38,555 bases of DNA from JBDRNO01 sp043811005 (GTDB lineage: Bacteria; Bacteroidota; Bacteroidia; NORP154), in NCBI GenBank assembly GCA_043811005.1, contig JBDRNO010000056.1, forward strand, positions 1-38,555, in the 5' to 3' direction. Positions within the stretch are counted from its first letter, which is position 1. Every line of letters starts with the position of its first letter. The translations under genes were made by a program, and so were the position numbers. Shown here in pieces: positions 1 through 7,827 of the stretch. The notes below the pieces were generated by a model. The model had not been told where the DNA came from, searched no databases, and saw only the letters and a list, made by a program, of their open reading frames with translations.

Positions 1-288
1 TTGTTAATTCCCAATGTATTCTCCCCCGGTGATGCGGAATATGAGAACCAGGCATTCAGATTATATGGTTTGAAAGCAGATATAATCAAGGAAGTGAAAT
101 TTATCGTTTATGACCGCTGGGGTACAATGGTATTTGAAGCATCCAGTGTTGAGGATGCCGAAATTGGCTGGGACGGAACAACTAACGGCAAGCCCCTGCC
201 AGCCGGGGTGTTTGTATATTATGTTAGAATTATTCTGTTAGGTGATGAAGAGATCATTGAAAAGGGGGATGTTACGCTGTTGAGGTAG
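1..288 (+). CDS. C-terminal part of a T9SS type B (gliding-motility-type) cargo protein, 5' truncated
   Basis: The reading frame is open from the first base, so this is only the last 95 residues of a larger protein. The segment opens with an IPNVFSPGD motif, continues with VYDRWGTMVFEA and WDGTTNGKPLPAGVFVYYV, and ends with a short charged strand. This order (IPNxFTPNGDG, then xRWGxxVFE, then WDG....PxGxYxYxI) is the hallmark of the gliding-motility-associated C-terminal domain, the type B signal that directs large surface proteins through the type IX secretion system. The acidic loop is altered (SPGDAEYENQ rather than TPNGDGVND), so it is a slightly divergent copy. Such proteins are often encoded beside a PorP/SprF-family gene, as here. 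The function of the missing part cannot be known from this window. Confidence 0.85.
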   Translation: MLIPNVFSPGDAEYENQAFRLYGLKADIIKEVKFIVYDRWGTMVFEASSVEDAEIGWDGTTNGKPLPAGVFVYYVRIILLGDEEIIEKGDVTLLR

Positions 289-344
289 AGGAAAAAAGTT
301 ATTAATTTTTGGTTATTAGTTATGGTTTATTTGTTATTAGTTAA

Positions 345-527
345 AGAGGAATTTTAAAATCAGCCAGAAAAAAGTTCTTGAGTTTTGAATCAGCCAATGA
401 CATAGCCAATGAATATACTACTTTACTAAAAGGAATAAGCGGATACGTTAAATTTTTGGAATTGAATGATCTTGAAAATTCTAAAAACAAACCAAAAACA
501 AAAAAACAAAAACAAAAAACGAAATAA
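345..527 (+). pseudogene. Remnant of a four-helix-bundle (23S rRNA intervening-sequence type) protein, C-terminal helix only
   Basis: A frame without a start codon is open from just after a stop at 342-344 to a TAA at 525-527. It translates to about 60 residues, including FESANDIANEYTTLLKGISG followed by YVKFLE and then a lysine/glutamine-rich tail. The pattern (amphipathic helix, xLLKxIxGYVxFLE, charged end) resembles the last helix of the small four-helix-bundle proteins common in Bacteroidota. The first three helices are missing, so it is most likely a decayed or truncated copy. It is flanked by A/T-rich sequences of related composition in opposite orientation (about 308-343 and 525-557). 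The assignment is by eye only and the fragment may be chance. Confidence 0.35.
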
Positions 528-584
528 CTATAACAATTAACTAAAAACTAAAAACAAACACTGTTTCATCAAAAATTAATAACT

Positions 585-1676
585 ATGAAAAAAATTGTTA
601 CTTATTTTTTATCCTGGTATAGTCATGGAATGATCACATTCCTTTTAATTACTTGTTGCCTGGTGTTTCGGGCGCCCTGGAGTGAATGTAATGCCCAGGA
701 CATCCACTTTTCTCAATTTTGGATGACTCCGTTATTATTGAATCCTGCAAACACCGGGTCGTTTGATGCCAATATCAGGGCTGTGGGTAATTACAAAGAC
801 CAATGGCGCAGTATCACCAGTTATCCTTATAAGACTTTTGCCTTATCCCTTGACATGAAATTATTCAAGCAAAAATGGAAAAAGAGCCATTTGGGTGCAG
901 GAATTAATTTTTTCAGCGATAAAGCCGGTGTATCCGGTTTTGGAACAACACAGGGTAACCTTTTAATAGCTTATCAGACTGCGATAAGTGATGAACAAGC
1001 AATATCTGCAGGTATTCAGGGTGGATTTGCCGGCAGAGGATTTACTTACAATACTGATGTTTTATTATGGGGATCGGAATGCAATGATCCTGTATCCGGG
1101 CATGACGGAACCATTCCAAGTAATAAAGATAATCTTGGTTTTGGCGATTTTTCAGGAGGTGTATTATGGAAATACAGATCAGAAGCCGCTACCATGTCAT
1201 CAAATGATGGAATTATTGTTGATGCAGGATTTGCTGTACATCATATTAATCGTCCCAAATTATCATATTATGGTGTTGGGGATAGTAAATTACCTGTTAA
1301 AATGCTTGGGCATTGCACTTCATCAATAGGTTTTAAAAATACCAACATGGGAATAGAACCGGGTTTCCTCTATGCCAATCAAGGTGCTTCAAGAGAAATA
1401 GTAATAGGCACATTGGTTAAATATTGGTTGCAGGAACGTTCGAGATTTACCGGGTTAAAACAGGAAACTACTATCGCCTTAGGAGCACACTATCGTGTAG
1501 GAGATGCTTTGATCATTTCTGCATTGCTCAAAGCAGGGCATTATAAAGTTGGACTAAGTTATGATGCTAATCTTTCGCGCTTAACAGTTGCAAGCCAGGG
1601 ACGTGGGGGATTTGAAATTTCCGTGAGGTATGTCACTCCGATTGAAGGCGGGGCAACCATTAGGACGAGACTTTAA
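585..1676 (+). CDS. PorP/SprF-family type IX secretion system membrane protein
   Basis: The 363-residue product begins with an unusually long hydrophobic leader (about 38 residues, ending near CNAQ). The family signature follows: DIHFSQFWMTPLLLNPANTG, then NYKDQWRSI and later HLGAGINFFSDKAG. PorP/SprF proteins are outer-membrane beta-barrels that pair with T9SS cargo; in Flavobacterium SprF is needed for surface display of SprB and is encoded next to it. Here the gene lies about 300 bases downstream of a type B sorting domain, the classic cargo-then-SprF order, so it probably serves that truncated protein. The middle carries short inserts relative to typical members (around residues 165-215). 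The ATG at 585 is the only start that places the leader correctly. Family assignment is firm; the partner is inferred from position. Confidence 0.92.
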   Translation: MKKIVTYFLSWYSHGMITFLLITCCLVFRAPWSECNAQDIHFSQFWMTPLLLNPANTGSFDANIRAVGNYKDQWRSITSYPYKTFALSLDMKLFKQKWKKSHLGAGINFFSDKAGVSGFGTTQGNLLIAYQTAISDEQAISAGIQGGFAGRGFTYNTDVLLWGSECNDPVSGHDGTIPSNKDNLGFGDFSGGVLWKYRSEAATMSSNDGIIVDAGFAVHHINRPKLSYYGVGDSKLPVKMLGHCTSSIGFKNTNMGIEPGFLYANQGASREIVIGTLVKYWLQERSRFTGLKQETTIALGAHYRVGDALIISALLKAGHYKVGLSYDANLSRLTVASQGRGGFEISVRYVTPIEGGATIRTRL

Positions 1677-1719
1677 AATGAATTTTACTAAAATATTGAA
1701 CTTCCGATACGTTAAAATA

Positions 1720-2760
1720 ATGCAAACATTTTATAAAATAATATTGATTACTTTAATTTTATGTATTAGCAATACTGCTATTTACTCACAGGTGGCAGAT
1801 ACATCTTCACTAAGTGATACTCTTTCTATAGAAAAATGGTTAACTTTTGCTATTTCTACTAAATTTAGTGCTAAAAACATTGTTACCTCTTCTATCAATG
1901 ATGCAGAAAATAATAAATGGATTATAACTGATGGCGATGGTTTGGCATTTTTTGACGGGATAAGTTTACAGGTTTATGATAGAAAAAATTCCAAGTTACC
2001 GGGCGACAATCTTTACGAAATTGCTATTGAAGGTAGTACAAAATGGATTGCTACTTATGGATATGGTCTGGTTGCACTAATTGGGGATAGTATTTGGAAA
2101 ATTTTTAATACTGAAAATAGTGAACTTAAGAGTAATTATCTTCTTTCTTTAGCTATTGATCATAATGGTAATAAATGGATGGGTATTGGCATGAAAGGAT
2201 TGGCAAAGTTTGACGGTGAAAATTGGACCCATTATGATACCGAAAATTCTGGCTTGCCGGATAATATTATTCATACAATTATAGAAGATGATGATAGTAT
2301 GATGTGGTTTGGAACTGAAAAAGGGGGTTTGGTAAGTTATGATGGAAAAGATTGGACTGTCTACCAGAGCTCTAATTCCGGTTTGACTGAAAACTGGGTC
2401 TCATCACTTGTTATTGATATGAAAGGAGTATTATGGATTGGGTCTTTTGGAGGTGGCTTGGTTTCTTTTGATCACGGGAAATGGGGATCATATATGATCT
2501 CAAACTCCGGAATGCCAAATAATGCCGTCTATTCTGTGGCAATTGACGATCAGAACAGAAAATGGATAGGTACAGGTGGAGGAGGATTGATATGTTTTGA
2601 TGGTGATAAGACATGGACAATATTTGACAGTTATAATTCTCAGTTACCATCAGATTTTATCTATTCAGTGCAGATTGATAACAAAAACAATATAACAATA
2701 GGCATGTGGAGGGGTGGAGTTGCATTTTATAATGAGAATGGATTGGATTTTTCTAAATAA
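1720..2760 (+). CDS. Secreted seven-bladed beta-propeller protein (regulator-propeller type)
   Basis: Seven repeats of about 42 residues can be counted, each with a core such as KWIGTGGGGLICFDG, MWFGTEKGGLVSYDG or LWIGSFGGGLVSFDH, followed by W..Y or W.IF and an NSGLP-type loop. This is the pattern of the two-component-regulator propeller repeats found in the periplasmic sensors of Bacteroidota hybrid kinases. Here no kinase or membrane segment follows: the protein ends directly after blade seven, so it is a free propeller. I chose the ATG at 1720 because it gives a clean signal peptide (MQTFYKIILITLILC, cleavage near YSQ). An in-frame ATG at 1678, two bases after the upstream stop codon, would add 14 residues. 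The small gap suggests co-transcription with the PorP/SprF-like gene. The ligand or partner is unknown. Confidence 0.8.
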   Translation: MQTFYKIILITLILCISNTAIYSQVADTSSLSDTLSIEKWLTFAISTKFSAKNIVTSSINDAENNKWIITDGDGLAFFDGISLQVYDRKNSKLPGDNLYEIAIEGSTKWIATYGYGLVALIGDSIWKIFNTENSELKSNYLLSLAIDHNGNKWMGIGMKGLAKFDGENWTHYDTENSGLPDNIIHTIIEDDDSMMWFGTEKGGLVSYDGKDWTVYQSSNSGLTENWVSSLVIDMKGVLWIGSFGGGLVSFDHGKWGSYMISNSGMPNNAVYSVAIDDQNRKWIGTGGGGLICFDGDKTWTIFDSYNSQLPSDFIYSVQIDNKNNITIGMWRGGVAFYNENGLDFSK

Positions 2761-2806
2761 AGAACATAACTTCGTAATCCGATAGCTATCGGATTGATTA
2801 AAAAAA
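2760..2806. repeat. 47-bp palindromic repeat, copy 1
   Basis: The element contains the perfect 20-bp palindrome AATCCGATAGCTATCGGATT at 2776-2795, followed by GATT and a run of A. A copy at 5097-5143 differs at one base (C at 2773, T at 5110). It begins at the last base of the upstream stop codon, so it could also act as a transcription end. Two near-identical copies in non-homologous gaps mark it as a dispersed intergenic repeat. Confidence 0.9.
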
Positions 2807-2807
2807 A

Positions 2808-2907
2808 GCCACAAAAATACCAAAACACAAAATTCCACAAAGCAAAATTTGAACCAATTGTTAGATAGATAATTTAGTGAGATTTTGCGTTTTTGAGTTT
2901 TAGTGGC
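2808..2907. repeat. Imperfect inverted repeat of the GCCAC...GTGGC family
   Basis: A left arm at 2808-2838 beginning GCCAC and a right arm at 2877-2907 ending GTGGC are imperfect reverse complements of about 31 bases. They could form a long stem with a loop of about 38 nt. The element directly follows the 47-bp repeat and ends about 50 bases before the next gene. A similar arrangement occurs at 5152-5255, and the right arm alone recurs at 7791-7827. Confidence 0.75.
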
Positions 2908-2959
2908 AAAATAATAAAAATTTATATATTTTTTGAAATCACGAAACAATAAATTAGTC

Positions 2960-4933
2960 ATGTATATAAAAAACAACAAAAATTTCAACTATAGTAATTA
3001 CAAAAAGGCAGTTATTATTACAACTATGGCTGTTTTTGCATTCATGCAAATAAACTTTTCTGAATGTATTGCCCAGGAAGGACAAGGCGATGAAGATACT
3101 TCACTAACAAAAATACTTGTCGAGATCACAAATCTTGGGAAGGGTATAAATACTGTATATTCTGAATATGCCCCTGTTATTTCTGCAGATGAAAAACAGA
3201 TGTTGTTTACCAGGTTAGACCCGAAACCAAAAGGGGTCAAGTGTAAAAAGATAACAAATAAGGTTTTTGAAAATGTTTATATGATTAAAAGGACGAAAAG
3301 GTGGGGATTACCCAGGAAACTAACCAAACCTATTAATACAATAACTGATGATTGTCCATCTAACAATTCTGCCATTGCTTTTTCTCCTGACGGGCAACGT
3401 ATGCTTTTATTCAAAGCTGAAAAAGGTGAAGGCGGCTTACTGGGAGATATTTATGAATCAAAGCTGAAAGGAAGAAGGTGGTTAGATCCTGTTAAATTGG
3501 ACAGCGCTATCAATTCCCCTGCTCATGAATCTTCAGCAAGTTATTCTTATGACGGTAAAACAATATTTTTTACCAGTGAAAAGGAAGGCGGTTTAGGCGG
3601 CTTGGATATTTATAAATCCACCATGGGGAAAGATGGTAACTGGGGTGAAGCTGTTAATTTAGGTCCAACCATCAATACTCCTGAGGATGATGAGTGCATA
3701 TTCACCCATCCCGATGGTATAACTATCTATTTCAGCTCAAAAGGACATAATTCAATAGGGGGATATGACATTTTTAAATCGGTTTTACAAAATGATGGTT
3801 CATGGAGTGAACCTGAAAATATTAACGAACTTAACACAACTGAGGATGATAGGTTCTTTGTTATGTCTGCAAACGGTGAGCACGGTTATTACTCTTCCGT
3901 CAGGGAAGGTGGTTTCGGTGGGCACGACATTTATATGGTCACTTTTACAGTTGTAAAAAAAGAAAAGAAGGAGAAGCCCAAAAGTTATGTAACGCTTTTG
4001 ATGGGAGTAATAAAAGATGAAGTTACCGGTCAACCCGTGGAAGCCGATATTGAGATCACTGATAACATTAAGAATGAGTCTGTAGCTGTTTTTAATTCAA
4101 ATTCTGAAACCGGGGAATACCTGGTATGTCTGCCTTACGGCAGGAATTATGGAATAACGGTTTCTGCTGTGGGATATCTGTTCCATTCGGAAAATATAAA
4201 TCTTGTAACAATTACTTTAGGGGAAAAAGCAAAATTAAACCTTATTAACGAGGAAGAGGAAATATTGAAGACAGTCGTCATCAATGATAAAGGTTTTTTT
4301 GTTTTTGAAAGTCTTCCATTTGATAAAAGTTATATTTTCATGCTTGATCCCGATCAAGCTTATTTGGTTGATGAAATACAAATAATTCTCAGGGATGAGA
4401 ATGGTGAGGAAAAAATAATAAGGGCTTCACAGGATAGCCTTGCTATTTATAAATATGAATACATTCCAATGACCAGTATAAGTACATCCGAACTAATTGA
4501 AAAAGAAAAGAAGGCAGTAGCAAAACAAAATGCTTCCTTAGGTTACCAGGAGATAACAAAAAATATTGCGCTTAAAAAAGTTGTGACAGGAGCTAAAATA
4601 GTATTGAATAATATCTTTTTTGACTTTGACAAAGCCATTCTCCGGCTGGAATCAACTGCTGAATTAGAGCGGCTTAGTAAACTGTTAAATGAAAACGCCT
4701 CTTTGAGAATTGAAATATCCGGGCATACTGATAGCAAGGGGTCTGACGAATACAATCAGAATCTTTCCGAAAGGAGAGCAAAAGCCGTTGTTGATTATTT
4801 AATTGGTAATGCAATTGACAAAGAGCGCCTTGAATACAAAGGTTACGGTGAATCTCAACCCATTGCAAGCAATGATACCGATCAGGGAATGCAAGAAAAC
4901 AGAAGAACCGAGTTTAAGGTGCTGGAGGAATAA
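2960..4933 (+). CDS. PD40 beta-propeller, carboxypeptidase-regulatory-like and OmpA C-terminal domain protein (PorE-like)
   Basis: About 657 residues. A signal peptide ends near ECIAQ. It is followed by about five PD40/WD40-like blades with cores such as ISADEKQMLFT, SPDGQRMLLF, SYDGKTIFFTSE and HPDGITIYFSSK, several ending in the GGxDIY/F motif. A carboxypeptidase-regulatory-like fold follows (VTLLMGVIKDEVTGQPVEA onward, from about residue 350). The last 110 residues, from about 547, form an OmpA-type peptidoglycan-binding domain with FFDFDKAILR, ISGHTDSKGSDEYN and NLSERRAKAV. This resembles PorE, the peptidoglycan-bound T9SS component, although the N-terminal TPR part of classical PorE is absent, so it may be one of the many paralogues. 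It probably anchors an outer-membrane assembly to the cell wall. I prefer ATG 2960 to an upstream in-frame TTG at 2933. It sits with the PorP/SprF-like gene in one same-strand block. Confidence 0.88.
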   Translation: MYIKNNKNFNYSNYKKAVIITTMAVFAFMQINFSECIAQEGQGDEDTSLTKILVEITNLGKGINTVYSEYAPVISADEKQMLFTRLDPKPKGVKCKKITNKVFENVYMIKRTKRWGLPRKLTKPINTITDDCPSNNSAIAFSPDGQRMLLFKAEKGEGGLLGDIYESKLKGRRWLDPVKLDSAINSPAHESSASYSYDGKTIFFTSEKEGGLGGLDIYKSTMGKDGNWGEAVNLGPTINTPEDDECIFTHPDGITIYFSSKGHNSIGGYDIFKSVLQNDGSWSEPENINELNTTEDDRFFVMSANGEHGYYSSVREGGFGGHDIYMVTFTVVKKEKKEKPKSYVTLLMGVIKDEVTGQPVEADIEITDNIKNESVAVFNSNSETGEYLVCLPYGRNYGITVSAVGYLFHSENINLVTITLGEKAKLNLINEEEEILKTVVINDKGFFVFESLPFDKSYIFMLDPDQAYLVDEIQIILRDENGEEKIIRASQDSLAIYKYEYIPMTSISTSELIEKEKKAVAKQNASLGYQEITKNIALKKVVTGAKIVLNNIFFDFDKAILRLESTAELERLSKLLNENASLRIEISGHTDSKGSDEYNQNLSERRAKAVVDYLIGNAIDKERLEYKGYGESQPIASNDTDQGMQENRRTEFKVLEE

Positions 4934-4947
4934 TCACCTCTCCCCGG

Positions 4948-4966
4948 CCCTCTCCAAAGGAGAGGG
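4948..4966 (+). terminator. GC-rich hairpin after the PD40-OmpA gene
   Basis: The stem CCCTCTCC / GGAGAGGG with an AAA loop lies 14 bases past the stop codon and is flanked by further CTCTCC/GGAGAG pairing. No U-run follows, so it may be a repeat element of the CCTCTCC type rather than a classical intrinsic terminator, or it may do both jobs. Confidence 0.5.
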
Positions 4967-5096
4967 AGAGCCAACGCTTAGAAAGTTATAAGATTCTTTA
5001 TAAAGTCGTAGATATATTAAAAGTTGCGGATTGTTGGAACTGAGCGGAAATCCTGATTTCATGTCGGGACGGATTTTAGATTGCGTATTGATTATC

Positions 5097-5143
5097 AAGA
5101 ACATAACTTTGTAATCCGATAGCTATCGGATTGATTAAAAAAA
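5097..5143. repeat. 47-bp palindromic repeat, copy 2
   Basis: This is identical to the copy at 2760-2806 except for one base (T at 5110). The 20-bp perfect palindrome is at 5113-5132 and is again followed by GATT and an A run. As with copy 1, a GCCAC-type inverted repeat begins a few bases downstream. Confidence 0.9.
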
Positions 5144-5151
5144 GAAATATT

Positions 5152-5255
5152 GCCACGAATTTCACGAATTGACACTAATAATTATTGTTTAACAACTTGA
5201 CATTTTAAAAAAATATATATTGTGATAATTAGTGAAAATTAGTGTAATTAGTGGC
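5152..5255. repeat. Imperfect inverted repeat of the GCCAC...GTGGC family
   Basis: A left arm at 5152-5183 (GCCACGAATTTCACGAATT onward) and a right arm at 5225-5255 (ending AATTAGTGGC) are imperfect reverse complements, built internally from short CACGAATT / AATTAGTG units. The loop is about 41 bases and very A/T-rich. It ends 52 bases before the lemA start codon. Confidence 0.75.
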
Positions 5256-5307
5256 GAAATTTCTTTTAAGATGAACTGATTGGTTACTATAATTAAAATC
5301 AAAAACA

Positions 5308-5904
5308 ATGAAACTTAAAAAAAGCTGGATAATAATAGGCATTATAGTTATTGTTGTATTTATCATTTACCGCTTCTTTGCCGGGAGCTATAATTCTATG
5401 GTCAAATATGATGAAACTGTTATTACTCAATGGTCAAATGTTGAAAATGTATATCAACGGAGAGCGGACTTGATACCAAATTTGGTTAGTACGGTAAAAG
5501 GTTATGCTGCACATGAAAAAGAAACCTTTACCGAAGTTATTGAAGCCAGGGCTAAAGCCACGAGTATCAGTATTGACCCGGCTAACCTTAATGCCGCAGC
5601 AATTCAGCAGTTCCAGCAGGCACAAGCAGGTTTGAGCTCTGCATTATCGAAATTAATGGTAGTAGTAGAACGATATCCCGACCTGAAAGCCAATCAAAAT
5701 TTCCTTGAACTGCAGGCACAATTGGAAGGAACAGAGAACAGAATTGCAGTAGAAAGAAGAAAATTCAATGAAACAGTGAAAATATATAATACTTACATCC
5801 GCTCTTTTCCTAAAAATTTAGTGGCAGGAATGTATGGGTTTGAAAGAAAAATTCAATTTAAAGCCGAGGAAGGTAGTGATAAAGTACCTGAAGTAAAATT
5901 CTGA
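5308..5904 (+). CDS. lemA: LemA family protein
   Basis: The 198-residue protein has one N-terminal membrane segment (about residues 6-26). The conserved LemA core follows: YNSMVKYDETVITQWSNVEN, then YQRRADLIPNLVSTVKGYA, a helical stretch with ENRIAVERRKFNETVKIYN and the ending FPKNLVAGMYGF. Length and order are typical of the family, which forms an extended helical bundle facing the periplasm. The biochemical role of LemA is unsettled. It is repeatedly encoded next to TPM-domain proteins, as here, where two such genes follow on the same strand. The ATG at 5308 starts directly before the lysine-rich cytoplasmic end and the membrane helix. Confidence 0.95.
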   Translation: MKLKKSWIIIGIIVIVVFIIYRFFAGSYNSMVKYDETVITQWSNVENVYQRRADLIPNLVSTVKGYAAHEKETFTEVIEARAKATSISIDPANLNAAAIQQFQQAQAGLSSALSKLMVVVERYPDLKANQNFLELQAQLEGTENRIAVERRKFNETVKIYNTYIRSFPKNLVAGMYGFERKIQFKAEEGSDKVPEVKF

Positions 5905-5927
5905 GAAATTGGAATATTGGTGAATGC

Positions 5928-6040
5928 GATGCTAATAGACCAATTTACTACGATACTAATATGCTAATTCATACCTGATTATACGAAAAACAACAAATAG
6001 GTAACGAGAAATATTAGTATCATTAGTCTTCATTAGCATC
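5928..6040. repeat. Nested inverted repeat between lemA and the first TPM gene
   Basis: GATGCTAAT (5928-5936) pairs with ATTAGCATC (6032-6040), and inside it GATACTAATAT (5952-5962) pairs with ATATTAGTATC (6011-6021). The intervening bases are partly complementary. This forms an imperfect stem of roughly 110 bases that fills nearly the whole gap. It could be a transcript-processing or attenuation structure, or simply a repeat element. Confidence 0.6.
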
Positions 6041-6072
6041 GGGTGTAATTGTCAACTAATCAACCAATCATA

Positions 6073-6510
6073 ATGGCAGGAAATTTTTTTACATCAGCTC
6101 AAAAAGAACAGATCGTAAATGCTATTAAAGAGGCAGAGTTAAATACCTCCGGGGAAATTCGTGTTCATATTGAAAGTCGTTGTAAAAAAGAAGTATTGGA
6201 TAGAGCCGCGGCTGTCTTTGCTGCTTTACAGATGCATAAAACAAAGCTGAGAAATGGCGTATTATTTTACTTAGCTGTAAAAGACCATGAATTTGCCATT
6301 CTTGGAGACGGGGGTATTAATGCTGCTGTTCCTGATGATTTTTGGGATATTATTAAAGATATGATGCAGCAAAATTTCATACAAGGAAAATTTACTGAGG
6401 GCTTGTCTGCAGGCATCAAAATGGCTGGAGAACAGTTGAAAGCCAATTTCCCTTACGAGTCTGATGATATTAATGAATTAAGTGATGATATCTCTTTTGG
6501 GGAGGATTGA
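6073..6510 (+). CDS. TPM-domain protein, cytoplasmic-type short form
   Basis: About 145 residues with the TPM fold: FFTSAQKEQIVNAIKEAE, then TSGEIRVHIES, NGVLFYLAVKDHEFAILGDGGI and a final helical region with FTEGLSAGIKMAGEQL. TPM domains (called TPM_phosphatase in some databases) occur in plant TLP18.3, where acid phosphatase activity and a role in photosystem II repair were reported; bacterial roles are unclear. This copy lacks a signal peptide and membrane segment, unlike its neighbour, and ends with an acidic tail (ELSDDISFGED). I prefer ATG 6073 over an in-frame TTG at 6049. The lemA-TPM-TPM order is a recurring bacterial arrangement, which suggests joint function at the membrane. Confidence 0.85.
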   Translation: MAGNFFTSAQKEQIVNAIKEAELNTSGEIRVHIESRCKKEVLDRAAAVFAALQMHKTKLRNGVLFYLAVKDHEFAILGDGGINAAVPDDFWDIIKDMMQQNFIQGKFTEGLSAGIKMAGEQLKANFPYESDDINELSDDISFGED

Positions 6511-6583
6511 GACAAAAGAATCATAATTTCATAATTATTTTTCGTGAATTTGTGATTTTTTTTTTTTAATAGTATCTTTCATG

Positions 6584-6633
6584 GTATCGGGGTATTTGAT
6601 TATTTAACATTTCACACTCCGTAACCCCGATAC
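6584..6633 (+). terminator. Possible hairpin between the two TPM genes
   Basis: GTATCGGGGT (6584-6593) and ACCCCGATAC (6624-6633) form a perfect 10-bp stem around a 30-base loop. There is a long T run just upstream (6557-6567), not downstream. A terminator role is therefore uncertain; it may be another intergenic repeat. Confidence 0.35.
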
Positions 6634-6706
6634 TCCCATACTCCGATATTTATTACTGCAATTTTAAAATGTACTAATTTATCCCGTGCGAAGTATAGTT
6701 ATATCT

Positions 6707-7489
6707 ATGAAAAAACTAAAATTTCTACTTCCCTTTTTATCTCTATTGATTTATACCCTTTCCCTGGCCCAGGATCTCCCTGAAAGGCCAAGACCTCCTA
6801 AATTAGTCAATGATTTTGCCAATATATTGAACAGGGGGGAGCAAACAGCTCTTGAAAAAAAGCTGGTTACTTATCATGATACCACATCTACACAAATAGT
6901 TGTTGTTACCATTAATTCATTAAAGGGTAATGACATTTCAGATTACAGTTTTCGACTTGGGGAAAAATGGGGGATCGGACAGAAAGGAAAAGATAACGGG
7001 GTGCTGATATTAGTAGCGCTGAATGACAGAAAAATGTTTATTGCTGCTGGATATGGAATGGAAGATATTATTACTGATGCTTTAGCCAAAAGGATCGTTG
7101 AATCATATATGAAACCCGATTTTCGCAGCAATAATTATTATGGTGGAATAGATAAGGCAACAACAATTATCATGAATTTGGCAAGCGGTCGTTATTCTGG
7201 TGAAGGTGCCGGAAGGAGAAAGCGTTCGCCTGTCTCGATTTTGTTTCCATTATTATTGGTAATATTGATTATTTTCATGTCTTATTCCCGCTTTAAAAAA
7301 GCGCGTGGATCACAAATAGGTGGCAGTAATTTGGGTTTTTGGGCTTTTCTTATGCTCATGTCTGCATCATCTGGCGGGAGGAGCGGTTTTGGTAGTTTTT
7401 CTTCAGGTGGCGGTTCTTTTGGAGGGGGCGGTTTTAGTGGATTTGGCGGTGGCAGTTTTGGTGGTGGTGGTGCTGGAGGTAGCTGGTAA
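6707..7489 (+). CDS. Membrane-anchored TPM-domain protein with glycine-rich tail (YgcG-like)
   Basis: About 260 residues. A signal peptide (MKKLKFLLPFLSLLIYTLSLAQ) is followed by the TPM domain: RPPKLVNDFANILNRGEQ, TSTQIVVVTINSL, WGIGQKGKDNGVLILVAL and KMFIAAGYGMEDIITDALAK. A membrane helix lies near residues 176-194 (VSILFPLLLVILIIFMSY), and the last 35 residues are almost entirely Gly, Ser and Phe, ending GGSW. This is the standard YgcG architecture, with the TPM domain outside the inner membrane. The glycine-rich end may help protein contacts. ATG 6707 is chosen because it begins the signal peptide directly; GTG 6686 is in frame upstream. It is likely to act with LemA, encoded 0.8 kb upstream. 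Confidence 0.9.
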   Translation: MKKLKFLLPFLSLLIYTLSLAQDLPERPRPPKLVNDFANILNRGEQTALEKKLVTYHDTTSTQIVVVTINSLKGNDISDYSFRLGEKWGIGQKGKDNGVLILVALNDRKMFIAAGYGMEDIITDALAKRIVESYMKPDFRSNNYYGGIDKATTIIMNLASGRYSGEGAGRRKRSPVSILFPLLLVILIIFMSYSRFKKARGSQIGGSNLGFWAFLMLMSASSGGRSGFGSFSSGGGSFGGGGFSGFGGGSFGGGGAGGSW

Positions 7490-7806
7490 AATTAATCCCT
7501 AAGACCCTTAAATTTTTATTATTGACAACATGTTATCGATAATTTGACGATGTTATTAAACATGTAGACAGTTGACAGTAGGCAGTAAGCAAATGAAAAA
7601 CATTTTTCACATATTCTTTTACTTCATCATTCTCCATTCTACATTTCAAATCCTCGGCTCAATCCATTAAATTTGACTTATATAGGAGTTTTATCTACCA
7701 GCTGGCGGAGCTTAGAATGTATTGCACGTGGGAGTAATACTTCTCGCTACACTACTAATGACACATTTATGTAAAATATTGAAATATAGTAATTTAGTGG
7801 GATTTT
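7490..7806. other. Intergenic region of 317 bases, decayed sequence
   Basis: No intact gene. There is a short run of GACAGT/GCAGT units (about 7567-7590), a 25-codon open frame resembling a signal peptide (7593-7670) and the beginning of a repeat half-element at 7791. The region immediately precedes a truncated gene fragment, consistent with gene loss here. Confidence 0.6.
7593..7670 (+). pseudogene. Possible remnant of a secreted protein's signal peptide
   Basis: The 25-codon frame reads MKNIFHIFFYFIILHSTFQI and then stops shortly after. It looks like an export signal without a mature protein. A one-base shift near its end would open a further short stretch (SSAQSIKFDLYRSF...), as if a frameshift had broken an older gene. 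Alternatively it is chance in A/T-rich DNA. Confidence 0.2.
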
Positions 7807-7827
7807 GTGATTTTGAGCTTTAGTGGC
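7791..7827. repeat. Half copy of the GTGGC repeat arm
   Basis: These 37 bases match 2871-2907 with about four differences and end in the same TTTAGTGGC. No matching left arm is apparent nearby, so only half of the element is present. It lies exactly at the 5' edge of the truncated metallo-beta-lactamase-fold fragment. Confidence 0.7.

Larger units (their letters stand above)
4934..5307. other. Intergenic region of 374 bases filled with repeats
   Basis: No convincing gene is present. The region holds, in order, a GC-rich hairpin just after the OmpA-protein stop codon, about 110 bases without recognised structure, the second copy of the 47-bp palindromic repeat and a long GCCAC...GTGGC inverted repeat ending about 50 bases before lemA. 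Confidence 0.85.

Noticed and set aside
4803..4991. Open frame reading through the GC-rich hairpin after the PD40-OmpA gene
   Set aside because: Most of it overlaps the OmpA domain in another frame and the rest is repeat DNA (SPALSKGEGE).
7660..7790. N-terminal half of the MBL-fold gene hidden by a frameshift
   Set aside because: I read the three plus-strand frames and found no HxHxDH motif or related sequence.
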